64,000 nt of DNA. Source: Marthasterias glacialis (Eukaryota; Echinodermata; Asteroidea; Forcipulatida; Asteriidae). Under the pieces are notes generated by a model. The model was not told the DNA's origin. It saw only the letters and a program-made list of their open reading frames with translations, and ran no database searches. The DNA is taken from positions 11,656,377-11,720,376 of the forward strand of contig OU452230.1 in assembly GCA_911728455.2 (NCBI GenBank). The letters run 5' to 3'. Of this stretch, positions 37,601 to 47,401 are shown one piece after another (positions within the stretch are counted from its first letter, which is position 1; each line of letters opens with the position of its first letter). A program made the position numbers and the translations under genes.

Positions 37601-40600
37601 GACTTTGTACAGTGTTTTTCAATTTTTTAATGGCATGAGTGTGAGGTGAAAAACGAGGAAATCAGCTGATCCGAGGAAAAGTTGCATGCCTGATATTACG
37701 TGGTTCTTTCTGTATAGTTTACATGTATTTTGTAAAAATGTACTTGGTTTGTTGTATTCTTGCCCTATGTATTCCACACATTTGTCTCTCTCTTCCCTTT
37801 TTTCCTATATGCACTGAGACTTAACTGTAATTTTGCACAATATAAACTGATTTACTATTATTATTACGTGTGCTGTACAGTTTTGTTTGTGCATGTACTG
37901 GATTCAAGGGGTTAATTATGCAACTCATAAAAATCCCATTGTCTGTAGTGGAAGCTAGTATTTGAAGCTTTAAAAACAAATACTAGCATCCATCAATTAA
38001 TAATTAAATTAATAACATCGGATTTATTGTACAAGCATGACAGGAAGAATCATATATTTATTGTGGTGGGTCTTTTTCTTTTAATAAATTATGTTTTTGA
38101 TTCTCATGTGCAACCAAATGTCTTTCATGATGAACCAAACTTTGCTTGGTGAAATATTTTAAATGCCTTAGAAATGGTTATTTGTAAATAATACTTTGAT
38201 AAATATTACTATGCAAATAGGATTTGAAACTTTTAAGGTTTGTGGTAGCACCATGTTCATACCAATCTCCTGAGTTGTGTTGTCTTCTTGCCACAGTCGA
38301 CCACAGCATACTGATAAAAAACACTGATCAGAAATGCCACAACTCATAAAGAGAGGTTCATGTAGATGGTGTTCCCGCAAAGCTTACTAGAATACTACAC
38401 AGGATTTAGAAGTCTTCAAAATGTTGTATTTGGCCGAGTAGACTAAATTGTAATACATTTCCATAAAACTTAATTGAAGTTGGCTTTTAAGAGCTGCTTG
38501 AGCAGAAAACTATGCTTAACAATTTTCAGCTAAGCAAAAATTAGCAGGAAATCAGTCAAAGACGGTATACTAGATGTTATTTGTGACTGGTAACCTTATT
38601 CTGGTAAGTGTAATTTTGTTTTGCTGGGCTACTTTTTGAGCTAATAAGCAGCTCTATGAAATTGGGCCCTGCTGAATCTTTGACTATTTACGGTTGCCCT
38701 GTAAAATATTTCCATCTCAAATAGTGCCATGTGCGAAGTAACGCCCGTGTCAGACTGGCACTCCAGAGTCGCGCCAAACCAAACTATTGAATTAAGCACA
38801 TAAAAAGTTTGATGTCTGAATTATTTTTGGGGAACGAGATGCGCAAGAACAAAAGATTGCCTGCTGCAGTCGGTCGGAGCGAACAACTCAGAAGTGTCTT
38901 GGGTTCAGTGAGTCGTCGATCTTGTCATGAGTCAAACCTAATGCAGATTTCTGTTAATTAAGTTCGCTTGCCCGAAACCGAAAACTAGAGTTGCTCCTAA
39001 TCTATTTCGTTGGAGCACCAGTCTGAACCGGGTGTAATTTTCTTACCTTGTCTTGAAAAGTTGAATGAAGGGAGTATTGCATACAGTGGTGTATCTATTG
39101 GTATGACAGGTAGGGTACGTGCCCTGGGCGCCACTTGAAGGGGGCGCAAGAAGAAACTGAAAAAAAACTAAGTTTGGAGATGCGACCTTCTTGCACCAAC
39201 ACAATGATACATGTATGTACTGTGAATTTTCATGGGTGTGTTCAATAACTATAAGTATTCAAGGTGTTCTTTTAAGGTGGTGCAGTTTTACGTTAATGTA
39301 TATAATAATGTAATGTAAAACAAAAAAGCAGCATACAGGTTTAAAGTTTTATCAGCAATTATTAGCTTACCCCCATGTTTTTGCATGTAACTTTTGAACG
39401 CTTAATTCGATCACGGCAAAATTTTCTGACTTTCCCAAGGTCTGACTTTTTCTTTGGGAGAATCATACATTTATAGTGGTGGGTCTTTTTTCTTTTTCTT
39501 TTCCTAAATTATATCTAGGATCATGTTGGCAGAAAATAATTGATATTGAGGGTCAGCTGTAGCCATGGTAACCATTTGTTGACCTTGGGGTCACCTGATT
39601 GTAATGTTTTTTGTGATTTTTTTTCCTGACTTTTTGCATATAATTTAGTGGGGGAGGGCACTATGTGCTCCCCCCACCTTTTATAATGAGTCACAGTGAT
39701 AATTGTAATGGTCTTTTGTATGGATTACCAAGCTATGTCTCGTTAAACTTCAAAGCATTCAGAATTTGGCTGCTAGACTTGTTACTCATACACGTTCACA
39801 TGAACCCGTTTCCCCAGTTTTGTACAATCTGCACCGGTTACCAGTAAAACGGAGAATCATTTTCAAACTCCTTGTAATAACATTAAAATACAAACATGGT
39901 CTGGCTCATCAATACCACCAAGAACTGATCCAAAATGACTACCCTACAAGAAATACTTGTTCTGGGTCAAACAATCGTTTCACTCCATTTCCAGCTGCTA
40001 TCAAAGCTTATGGGCAAAGGGGCCTTTCAGGTTGCATCTCCTTAACTCTGGAATTAAAGATAACATTAAAGATTGTTCCTCTCTTAAAACCTACCTCTTT
40101 GTCAAATAACTTACGATTTCATTGCACATATTACCAGGCATGCAACTTGGACTTAACAAAAAACGAGGAAATTCCAATCTTTACAAGACTTTGTACAGTG
40201 TTTTTCAATTTTTAATGGCATGAGTGTGAGGTGAAAAACGAGGAAATCAGCTGATCCGAGGAAAAGTTGCATGCCTGATATTACGTGGTTCTTTCTGTAT
40301 AGTTTACATGTATTTTGTAAAAATGTACTTGGTTTGTTGTATTCTTGCCCTATGTTTTCCACACATTTGTCTCTCTCTTCCCTTTTTTCCTATATGCACT
40401 GTAATTTTGCACAATATAAACTGATTTACTATTATTATTACGCGTGCTGTACAGTTTTGTTTGTGCATGTACTGGATTCAAGGGGTTAATTATGCAACTC
40501 ATAAAAATCCCATTGTCTGTAGTGGAAGCTAGTATTTGAAGCTTTAAAAACAAATACTAGCATCCATCAATTAATAATTAAATTAATAACATCGGATTTA

Positions 40601-41960
40601 TTGTACAAGCATGACAGGAAGAATCATATATTTATTGTGGTGGGTCTTTTTCTTTTAATAAATTATGTTTTTGATTCTCATGTGCAACCAAATGTCTTTC
40701 ATGATGAACCAAACTTTGCTTGGTGAAATATTTTAAATGCCTTAGAAATGGTTATTTGTAAATAATACTTTGATAAATATTACTATGCAAATAGGATTTG
40801 AAACTTTTAAGGTTTGTGGTAGCACCATGTTCATACCAATCTCCTGAGTTGTGTTGTCTTCTTGCCACAGTCGACCACAGCATACTGATAAAAAACACTG
40901 ATCAGAAATGCCACAACTCATAAAGAGAGATTCATGTAGATGGTGTTCCCGCAAAGCTTACTAGAATACTACACAGGATTTAGAAGTCTTCAAAATGTTG
41001 TATTTGGCCGAGTAGACTAAATTGTAATACATTTCCATAAAACTTAATTGAAGTTGGCTTTTAAGAGCTGCTTGAGCAGAAAACTATGCTTAACAATTTT
41101 CAGCTAAGCAAAAATTAGCAGGAAATCAGTCAAAGACGGTATACTAGATGTTATTTGTGACTGGTAACCTTATTCTGGTAAGTGTAATTTTGTTTTGCTG
41201 GGCTACTTTTTGAGCTAATAAGCAGCTCTATGAAATTGGGCCCTGCTGAATCTTTGACTGTTTACAGTTGCCCTGTAAAATATTTCCATCTCCAATAGTG
41301 CCATGTGCGAAGTAACGCCCGTGTCAGACTGGCACTCCAGAGTCGCGCCAAACCAAACTATTGAATTAAGCACATGAAAAGTTCGATGTCTGAATTATTT
41401 TTGGGGAACGAGATGCGCAAGAACAAAAGATTGCCTGCTGCAGTCGGTTGGAACGAACAACTCTGGAGATTAGTGAGCTTGACTGGTATTTTTGAGCTGA
41501 TAGTATGGCAAAATTATCTAGATGGGTGTCAAATGTTTGGACAGGGGCGCACTTTCAGTGCTTGTCAATCATCGACGCTACTTTCCGTAGAAATGCCCCT
41601 GTATGCATAAAATCCCTGACAAAACATACACTGTCATAAAAAAAATATGTTTTCACTTATTTGATGGACTTTTCCCCAAGTTAGTCAATAATAATGAGTG
41701 TATTCCAAAAACCAGGGACGTAAAACTGTATGTGTGTTTTAAAGTGGTATATATGTGTCTTGACATTATTGCCTTAAAAATGCTGAACCAAAGTATACGT
41801 CCATTTGTGGAATTTGTAATTGTAAAATATCTAAGTATTTTGAATAAAATAACACAGTCTAACCAATGACACCTAATCATTGTCTTTCTTTTCAGCTGTT
41901 TATGTCAAGAAAAACCAAGTGCCAATTTCACAGGGTCTGCTGAAGACACAACTTTACTAG
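28633..41960 (+). CDS. TNF receptor superfamily member, TROY/XEDAR (TNFRSF19/27)-like
   Basis: Eight exons join in phase: 28633-28725, 29861-29986, 31446-31615, 31896-32158, 32558-32764, 33535-33595, 33791-34767, 41896-41960, giving 653 residues. Residues 1-27 (MENSGDPTRAFLFVLIVLML then ILQSAQS) are a signal peptide. Cysteine-rich repeats follow: CADDCNGNKWFHHIDKGSC, KCPVCGPGQGLDSHCGGQQG, CVPCIPGVTFSDPSGYCYSC and DAVCGKCQLGHYHEKGKPDQ. The GPGQ-L-S-CG spacing resembles TROY and XEDAR. A Thr/Ser/Pro-rich stalk leads to one membrane span (about 235-254, LYICVALLTIFVAALIGFGV). The roughly 390-residue cytoplasmic tail has no recognisable death domain, as in TROY/XEDAR; SKQE (about 380-383) fits the TRAF2-binding consensus. 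The fold predicts a cell-surface receptor for a TNF-family ligand; the ligand is unknown. The last exon choice is uncertain. Confidence 0.78.
29420..29500 (-). mobile_element. tRNA-like SINE fragment
   Basis: The minus strand reads CCGGTTCGAATCCCGGACC, a perfect box B, with CCTTTCACCTCTGTGGACC upstream. No intact tRNA fold was found. It lies in intron 1 of the receptor gene. Confidence 0.4.
30271..30784. mobile_element. piggyBac-like MITE, complete copy
   Basis: It starts TTAACCAGTTGCCGCCGGGA and ends GCCTACTGGTTAA, so TTAA flanks both ends as expected for piggyBac-type insertion. The interior (GGTACCGCTGGCACAAAG, AATCCTCTTCTTGGAACAAA) is shared with copies at 7752, 19585, 44634, 46375 and 60202. 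It lies in intron 2 of the receptor gene. Confidence 0.65.
31110..31185 (+). mobile_element. tRNA-like SINE head
   Basis: TGATAGCTCAGTCGGTACAT matches box A, and AGGTCACAGGGTCAAATC a degraded box B. The arms do not form a complete cloverleaf. It lies in intron 2 of the receptor gene. Confidence 0.4.
31216..31468 (+). repeat. 126-bp tandem duplication of an intron end and exon start
   Basis: The block from AAAGTTGATACCTATTTGCC to CATTGTGGTG-CAGCAAGGTCA is duplicated with offset 126. It copies the polypyrimidine tract, the acceptor and the first 23 nt of exon 3. The upstream copy's acceptor (31318-31319) leads to HCGAQQGQS and then a stop. Confidence 0.85.
32412..32455 (+). pseudogene. Relict copy of receptor exon 3 start
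   Basis: TTCAGTGTTTTGCTGGGAAG followed by ATCAAAATGCAAAATGTGTA resembles the exon 3 acceptor and coding start (TTCAGCATTGTGGTGGACAG, GTCAGAATGCAAAATGTGTA). Substitutions break the frame, so this looks like a decayed third copy, in intron 4. Confidence 0.55.
35074..35162 (+). CDS. Alternative terminal exon of the TNF receptor-like gene
   Basis: An acceptor (TTGCCCATTTTCAG) at 35073 opens a phase-compatible frame adding AVSTVRCPPYLYMQF, then DSQNGRLWVDSSRV and a stop. It would give 661 residues. It competes with the exon at 41896 (AVYVKKNQVPISQGLLKTQLY), whose polypyrimidine tract is stronger. Which is used cannot be decided from sequence alone. Confidence 0.4.
35462..36360. repeat. 183-bp tandem repeat
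   Basis: The unit (TTTTCATAAACTTTCAAGCA ... GATGGAATCATATA-TATTAG) starts near 35462, 35940, 36123 and 36306. The first two starts are 478 bp apart because an inverted-repeat element (35549-35790) interrupts the first unit. It lies in the last intron of the receptor gene. Confidence 0.75.
35549..35790. mobile_element. MITE inserted in the 183-bp repeat
   Basis: The ends AAATTTGGAGTCC and GGACCCCAAATTT are inverted, as are GTCCCTGTTACATCTGACA and TCAGGTGTAACAGGGAC further in. TATA-like bases adjoin both ends, compatible with a TA target. Confidence 0.65.
37061..37640 (+). pseudogene. Non-LTR retrotransposon RT C-terminal fragment (copy 1)
   Basis: The frames read FRIWLLDLLLIHVH, AARLVTHTRSHEPVSPVLYN and LPVKRRIIFKLLVITLKYKH followed by GLAPQYHQELI. 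The arrangement AARLVT...PVL..LYRLPV..RI.FK....YK..HGLAP is typical of the end of L2/CR1-type reverse transcriptases. The frame is broken and the catalytic core absent. Confidence 0.75.
38500..38670. mobile_element. GGGCCCAATTTCAT MITE in duplication copy 1 (second copy at 41075-41247)
   Basis: GAGCTGCTTGAGCAGAAAAC at the left and CAGCTCTATGAAATTGGGCC at the right flank GCTAAGCA-type motifs, as in the copy at 17598. The matching element at 41075-41247 came with the 2.3-kb duplication. Confidence 0.65.
39173..41463 (+). repeat. 2.3-kb segmental duplication, copy 2
   Basis: It starts at TTTGGAGATGCGACCTT and ends at GCAGTCGGTTGGAACGAAC, matching copy 1 in the same orientation. The high similarity implies recent duplication. 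It ends about 430 bp before the distal terminal exon of the receptor gene. Confidence 0.95.
39647..40225 (+). pseudogene. Non-LTR retrotransposon RT C-terminal fragment (copy 2)
   Basis: This is the duplicated copy of the fragment at 37061, differing by a few residues (for example GLAHQYHQ for GLAPQYHQ). It arose through the segmental duplication rather than a second insertion. Confidence 0.75.
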
Positions 41961-42288
41961 TCCCAGAAAAGCTGATGTTTAAACCTGATATTAAACAAAA
42001 TACAAAACTTGCTTCCAATAGAAATTTGACATGCAACAATTTTTGGTTAATACATGATTATGCTAGTTATATAGCGCTGCATTTCAAAGCGCTCATTATT
42101 TTTACGATGGGTACAGTGTAAGAACCAGAAGCTGCATCTCGTCACATTCGCAATGTCAGCAAAGTTAGAAAATACATGGATTGTGACTCAACTGTCCAAA
42201 CTGATCATTATTTTTTTTCATCACATCTTGCCTACTGTAGACACTCACCTCTATTTGGATTACCGTAGAATCAACTAAATCGACTTCA

Positions 42289-43040
42289 ACGGAATTCAAA
42301 ACATTGCAGCTCATGTTGTTACATTATCAAATAAAGCATGCCACATTACCCCCATTTTAAAAGAACTGCACTGGCTACCAGTTTCCTACAGAATTATTAA
42401 CAAACTGATGTTGATTGACTTCAAGTCTCCTCACGGGCATGCTCATACTTAAATATCCGAGCTCTTAAGGCCCCAGCTCAACATTGGTGAGAAGAATATA
42501 CATAAATGTTCACAGATTTACATATACCTTACATGGTACAATAGTAATGATGGTAGAAAACTTTCCTTGAAATATTTCTGCCTGAAGTGTTATAGTTTCT
42601 AAATAAATGAAATAAGATCCAAAATTAGTTTTCGTCTCAGTGAGACAAAAACTCTGCCTATAGGAATGCGTACAAAAATGTTGAATGCATTTTTACTGTT
42701 TTCTCGCAAATGAAACAACAAAATGAGCTGACATTTTCGCAGGTTGGTTTTATTACAAATATCTTGATTTGTGCAAAGAATGGGAGCATTTACAGACTCT
42801 TTATCAATGTTGAGCTGGGGCTTTAAACCACCACACTCCTTCATGGAACTTTTGTCCAGGTACAAAATCACTACATTGAACCGGAATCTAAGCACACTTG
42901 GGGTGACGGGTCATTTTCAGTCGTTGCACCACATTTATGGAATGCACTCCCACATCACATAAAATCCTGCCAGACCATCGACTCTTATCAAGAAATGTCT
43001 CAAAACACACCTCATGTCAAATGCTTTTTGGTCAATTTTA
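42289..43040 (+). pseudogene. Non-LTR retrotransposon RT fragment split by a MITE
   Basis: The left part encodes NGIQNIAAHVVTLSNK and PILKELHWLPVSYRIINKL; the right part encodes APHLWNALPHHIKSC. Both are successive pieces of the same L2/CR1-type RT tail, separated by the family A MITE at 42465-42826. Confidence 0.7.
42465..42826. mobile_element. MITE family A, copy 2, nested in a retrotransposon remnant
   Basis: The ends TTAAGGCCCCAGCTCAACAT and TGTTGAGCTGGGGCTTTAA are inverted, and the interior matches the copies at 11179 and 57070. It interrupts the RT fragment, so it inserted after that remnant was present. Confidence 0.8.
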
Positions 43041-43813
43041 TGTACGGTGTAGAGTACCTGCTTGACTGTATGCTTGTACTTTGTTGTTTTTACAGTTATG
43101 TATATTTATTTTCTCTTGCAAAATTTTTTTCATGGCCTCGCGTTTCGACCCTAGCAGAGTCTTTCTCAAACGCTCTGACAACACAACACAACACAACACA
43201 CACATACAAGTATACTGGAGTAACAAAAGCAGTCAAGTGGAAAGAAGTTAAAAGAGAGAGGCAGAAAGAGTCAGAAGATGACAGGGATGAACAATGAAGA
43301 GGGAGACAAAGGGTGGGGGGAATAGTCTGGTTCAACCAGAATAGGTTGGAAACACAAAAGACAAAATCAAAGATGGGAAAAAGGGGGACAAAAAATTAAT
43401 TAGTAAACAAGACAGATTTAAAGAGGGGGGACATCTGTGGAAAAGGAGAGGGCAAAGACAAAAAGTAATTAATCATTACCTTCTTGGATGTTCAGACCAT
43501 GGAGTTGAATGGTGTGGAGGCACCTTGAGCACCTTTTTGGGTGGAGACGTGCCAGTTATAAATCCCCATTATTATTAAACTAGGATCCAAATTTTAAGAG
43601 GTATGTTGAATTGATGGCATTTTAGAACAACAGCATTTCCACCTTCTGGTAACCCCATGAGTTAAGGTTTCAACTTTTCAAGGAACTTTTAGGAACAGTA
43701 TCCTCAGCACTAGAGAAGCTGACCGATGAGCAAGACTTCTTTTATGTTTTTTTCCCACCTGGCAGACATAACATTTCTCAACCCTGTGTCAATGATGAGA
43801 CCCATGGTTACAG

Positions 43814-44025
43814 TAGCACCTTATCAGGATTACAAGGTGCAGTGGTGCAGCCCATTCCAGCAATATTGGCGCAAACCCCTTCTGTAAACGATAACTGTAC
43901 TGGGTTCTTTATTATGTATTTAAACAACATACATCACCAGCGTCTTGCAATGTGTCTTGCTTAAGGACACAAGTGCCACGACCAGGATCCAAACAGATGT
44001 TCTGACATACCGGAACTCAAGTAGC
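43814..44025 (-). mobile_element. Family V SINE, diverged copy
   Basis: ACCTTATCAGGATTACAAGG, AACCCCTTCTGTAAACGATA and GTCTTGCTTAAGGACACAAG align in order with the copy at 50050; the tRNA-like head at the right is degraded. Between 43040 and 43814 only AT-rich, AC-repeat and poly-purine DNA is seen. Confidence 0.55.
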
Positions 44026-44633
44026 GATCCGGAATTTGACCGGATATTTTTTAACTTCGTTCAGGCTTCATGAAAATACACTACACGAGTAATGGAGACA
44101 TAATGACTGTCTTTGACATTTATTATTACGAATGACTTAACAATATTTCCTTGTCTCAACATATGTGACATATTTCAATAAAGATTATAATATAAAAATA
44201 TTTGAGTAGAAAATAGAACCATAAATACCAAGAAAATATACAAAAAATTGCTTGACTTTCTAACAACAAGAAAAAAAAGAAAATAAATTGTACTAACCCA
44301 TGTAAAATATGGGCAAAAATGAAAAACAAATTAAAGATGTAGGTCTAATTTTATTAAAATTTATAAATTATAAAAAGGTAGTTAAAAGTACCCTTCTAGA
44401 TTTGTTCAAACATTTAAACAAATGTACTATGTACATGAATTTTCATGATCATACAAAACAATTTGTTGAAAGACAAAAAACTCAAATTTAAACAATTATT
44501 ATATGCAGCACAAAGACCTTGGGGTGAATCCTGCTTGCCAACGATTTCTGGTGGAACGAATTGTGCACTGCCAACAATTAGAGGGCATTAGCAACACAAA
44601 TGGTAAAAGTATTCCTGAGGTGTTTTGGTTGCT

Positions 44634-45360
44634 TTAACCAGTTGAAACCAGATGACGTGAATACACACAATTGTTTCCCCTGCCTGGAATCAGAAGCCGC
44701 GTAAAGACACCAATATGTAATTTCGGACCACCAGAAAAAACAGGACGTCTGTGGTGGGTTTCACAAAGCGCCAGGACTAGTCTTATCTCGAGTTAGGACG
44801 AGTAACTAGTCCTAACTTATAGGACTAATCACAAAGTAGGACTAGTCCAAAGTTAGGACTCGTTTTGTGAAATCCACCCCTGGTCATTCAACTATAGAGC
44901 ACGCACAGACCACACACACGCCCTCTAACGCTTCCATTCACCCACACAAGGATGAATATATTCAAATTTTGCAGCCATTTAGAGGCGGTTTTTGTGTTTC
45001 TGATTACAGACCTTTGTCCTTTTGTTCCAAAAAGGGGACTACGAGGCATTGAGAGGCTTCCACCATCGTTCATTCTTTGTTTTTTCGGCTCAATGGCGGT
45101 AACTCAGAGTGAGCTGGCAATTGAGCCATGGTTTAGTGTTTAGGGCCACTCCTATGCCGCTGCGTGAATTTGACAATTTCTGGGTCGAGAAACAAAACAG
45201 ACGATCCAATAAAGAGAATCTTCGTTCTCTTGGCATTGTCGAGTCAGTTTTTTTGTGCCAGCGGTTCCCTCTAAGAAAAAATGTTCCAGCAATTCCGCCA
45301 GAAGAATCCTGCCAGGGGGACAGGACAAAAAAAAAGGGAATCCCGGCGGCAACTGGTTAA
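44634..45360. mobile_element. piggyBac-like MITE carrying a nested MITE
   Basis: It starts TTAACCAGTTGAAACCAG and ends CGGCGGCAACTGGTTAA, with TTAA at both ends. The interior matches the copy at 30271. An unrelated inverted-repeat element sits at 44753-44880. From 45361 to 46374 I see only AT-rich DNA. Confidence 0.65.
44753..44880. mobile_element. Short copy of the GACTAGTC inverted-repeat MITE
   Basis: The ends GGTGGGTTTCACAAAGCG and CGTTTTGTGAAATCCACCCC are inverted. The interior has about three GACTAGTC/AGTTAGGAC motifs. It is the compact relative of the expanded element at 61756. Confidence 0.75.
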
Positions 45361-46374
45361 AAATGACTGCACACTTTTAAGATGGCAGAAAGGTGACATC
45401 GGTTGTGCTAGTATTGCGCTTGCATAATCAGCGCAACATTTTCTAAAAAGATTCAATAGCATTATGTTAAGTACTTGCCATGCTATTGATTTTGTTCAAC
45501 ATCAGGTAATTTTGGAATAGTTTAAAAATGAATCCACAAATATGCCGCTACTGATAATTTGATCTCTAATTTAGAGAAGTAGGTCACATTATTTCAACTA
45601 CTTAAAATATAAACTAAATGTGACTTGGCAAGGAACAAAGGAAAACAATTGATTGAGCTGGAAATTTGATCTTTTTAGTTACTCCAACTGAAAACTTAAA
45701 AAAAAAAGGATAACTACATGTACTTGGGCAGCCACAGAATCTTTGAGTCCTGTGGAAGGCCCAGCATTATGTTATATACCTGAGCTATGATTCTTAATTT
45801 CCTTCATAAACCTATACATTTTGACTAGAGCACTAACTTGCCCTTCGTTTTGAAGCCATGTGGGCATATGTACATGTACATGTTTGTGTACAAACCTATG
45901 TAAAAGTTTGAAAGTTTGTGCGGCTGTTGTACAGCTATTTTCATAGTGCACTATCTGTGCCCTATAGAACTTATAAATTGAACATACAACCAGTAAGTTT
46001 GCATATTTTTTGCATGGGTAATGAAAATCTGCATAAGCAAAGGCGTCACTTTATACGATTCTTTTAAAAATATATTTGTACCTCAGCCAAGCACGAGCCT
46101 CAAACATCTCGTGTCCAGGAGGCTAACAAAATATTGTGCATGTAGAATTAGCCAGTTGACTCCAGAAGACCTGCACACACCCACAATTTTTCCTAGCCAG
46201 CAAACTGAGATCATGTAAACACGCCATTGTGTAAAATAAAAATACCAGATCCAAGGGTCATCCGGACATTTTGTTTTGGAGTGTGCACAGAGTAAGCACT
46301 TAACGCTTTGTTTCATCCACATAGAGAGGACAGATGGTGTTGAATACTTTGCTGCATTTTGCCCATTATGTGGA

Positions 46375-46749
46375 GGTTATTGTGTAATCCCTGACTCCAG
46401 ACCTTTGTCTGTTTGTTCCAAGAAGAGGATTACGAGACACTGAGAGGCTTCCACCATTGTTTTATTCATCGTGTTTCGGCTCAATGGAGGAAAGTCAGAG
46501 TGAACCGAGTTTCCAGCCTCGGTTCCGGATTGAGGAACAATCCGTTTTGCAATTTAACATTTTCTCAACAAAGAAACCATAAATCCTGGTGCTTCCAAGA
46601 GAATCTTTGTTCTCTTGGCTTTGTCAAGTCAGAGTTTCTTTGTGCCAGCAGTACTCTCTCTCAAAAAAACATGTTCCAAGCAATTCTGAGAAAATAATCC
46701 CATCAGACCGGACGAAAAAAAAGTGAGATCCCCGGCGCGAGCTGGTTAA
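46375..46749. mobile_element. piggyBac-like MITE, left end truncated
   Basis: The interior (CCAAGAAGAGGATTACGAGA, GAGAATCTTTGTTCTCTTGG) and the right end GCTGGTTAA match the family seen at 30271. The left TTAACCAGTT is missing. A poly-C tract lies just beyond, near 46844-46862. Confidence 0.55.
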
Positions 46750-47401
46750 GAGTCAGCGCTGTATTCAACAGCACTTCGGTTTCCTATCACTTCATGAATA
46801 CAGTTGAGGATTCTACAGCTAATATGGGTTCAATCATGTAGTTCCCCCCCCCCCCCCCCCCCCGAGTCAGCCCCGGATACTCGCTCTCCCTGTGTTGTCT
46901 GAGTAGCTCATTACGTCACACTGGTGGCTCACCTGAGTCAGCCCGACTACCCTGCTCATTGAGGCGGGTAGTGGAGGCAGACCTGGGTTACTGATGTCGC
47001 AGTCATTTAAAAAGTCGCAGGGATTGTAAAATATTAATATGGTGAAATAAACATTAAGCAGCTGTGGAAAACTGTAGCCACTCAGTTGTAAAGTAAAAAC
47101 AATTATCGTGAAAAAACTCAACCGCTAAACAGTATTTTTAAACTTCACAGTTCTTTTTACAACGACACATACAAATGAGATTAAATTTACAGTATTGCTG
47201 CAAACCTCCATCTTATAACGCTGAATAAAATAATTTTCTTCAAAGTCAAATAAAGTGCAAACATTGACCTTTGAAATGTCCGTGGTCCTCCGTGACTAGC
47301 ATAATCATGTCTTTTGTTTAGCCCTTGTTTTGGCTCATGTGACTTACCCTGGGGAAGCTCCTCAAACTCACCCCAAATGTCTTCAGATGTTTGCGCCTAA
47401 T

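Larger units (their letters stand above)
36588..38890 (+). repeat. 2.3-kb segmental duplication, copy 1
   Basis: This block reappears at 39173-41463 with only scattered substitutions and small indels; for example GAGACTTAACT near 37817 is absent from copy 2. The two copies are separated by about 280 bp and lie in the receptor gene's last intron. Each contains a retrotransposon tail fragment and one GGGCCCAATTTCAT MITE (near 38500). Confidence 0.95.

Noticed and set aside
37061..37640. Functional 152-residue gene
   Set aside because: The sequence is the frame-broken tail of a non-LTR reverse transcriptase and is duplicated with its surroundings.
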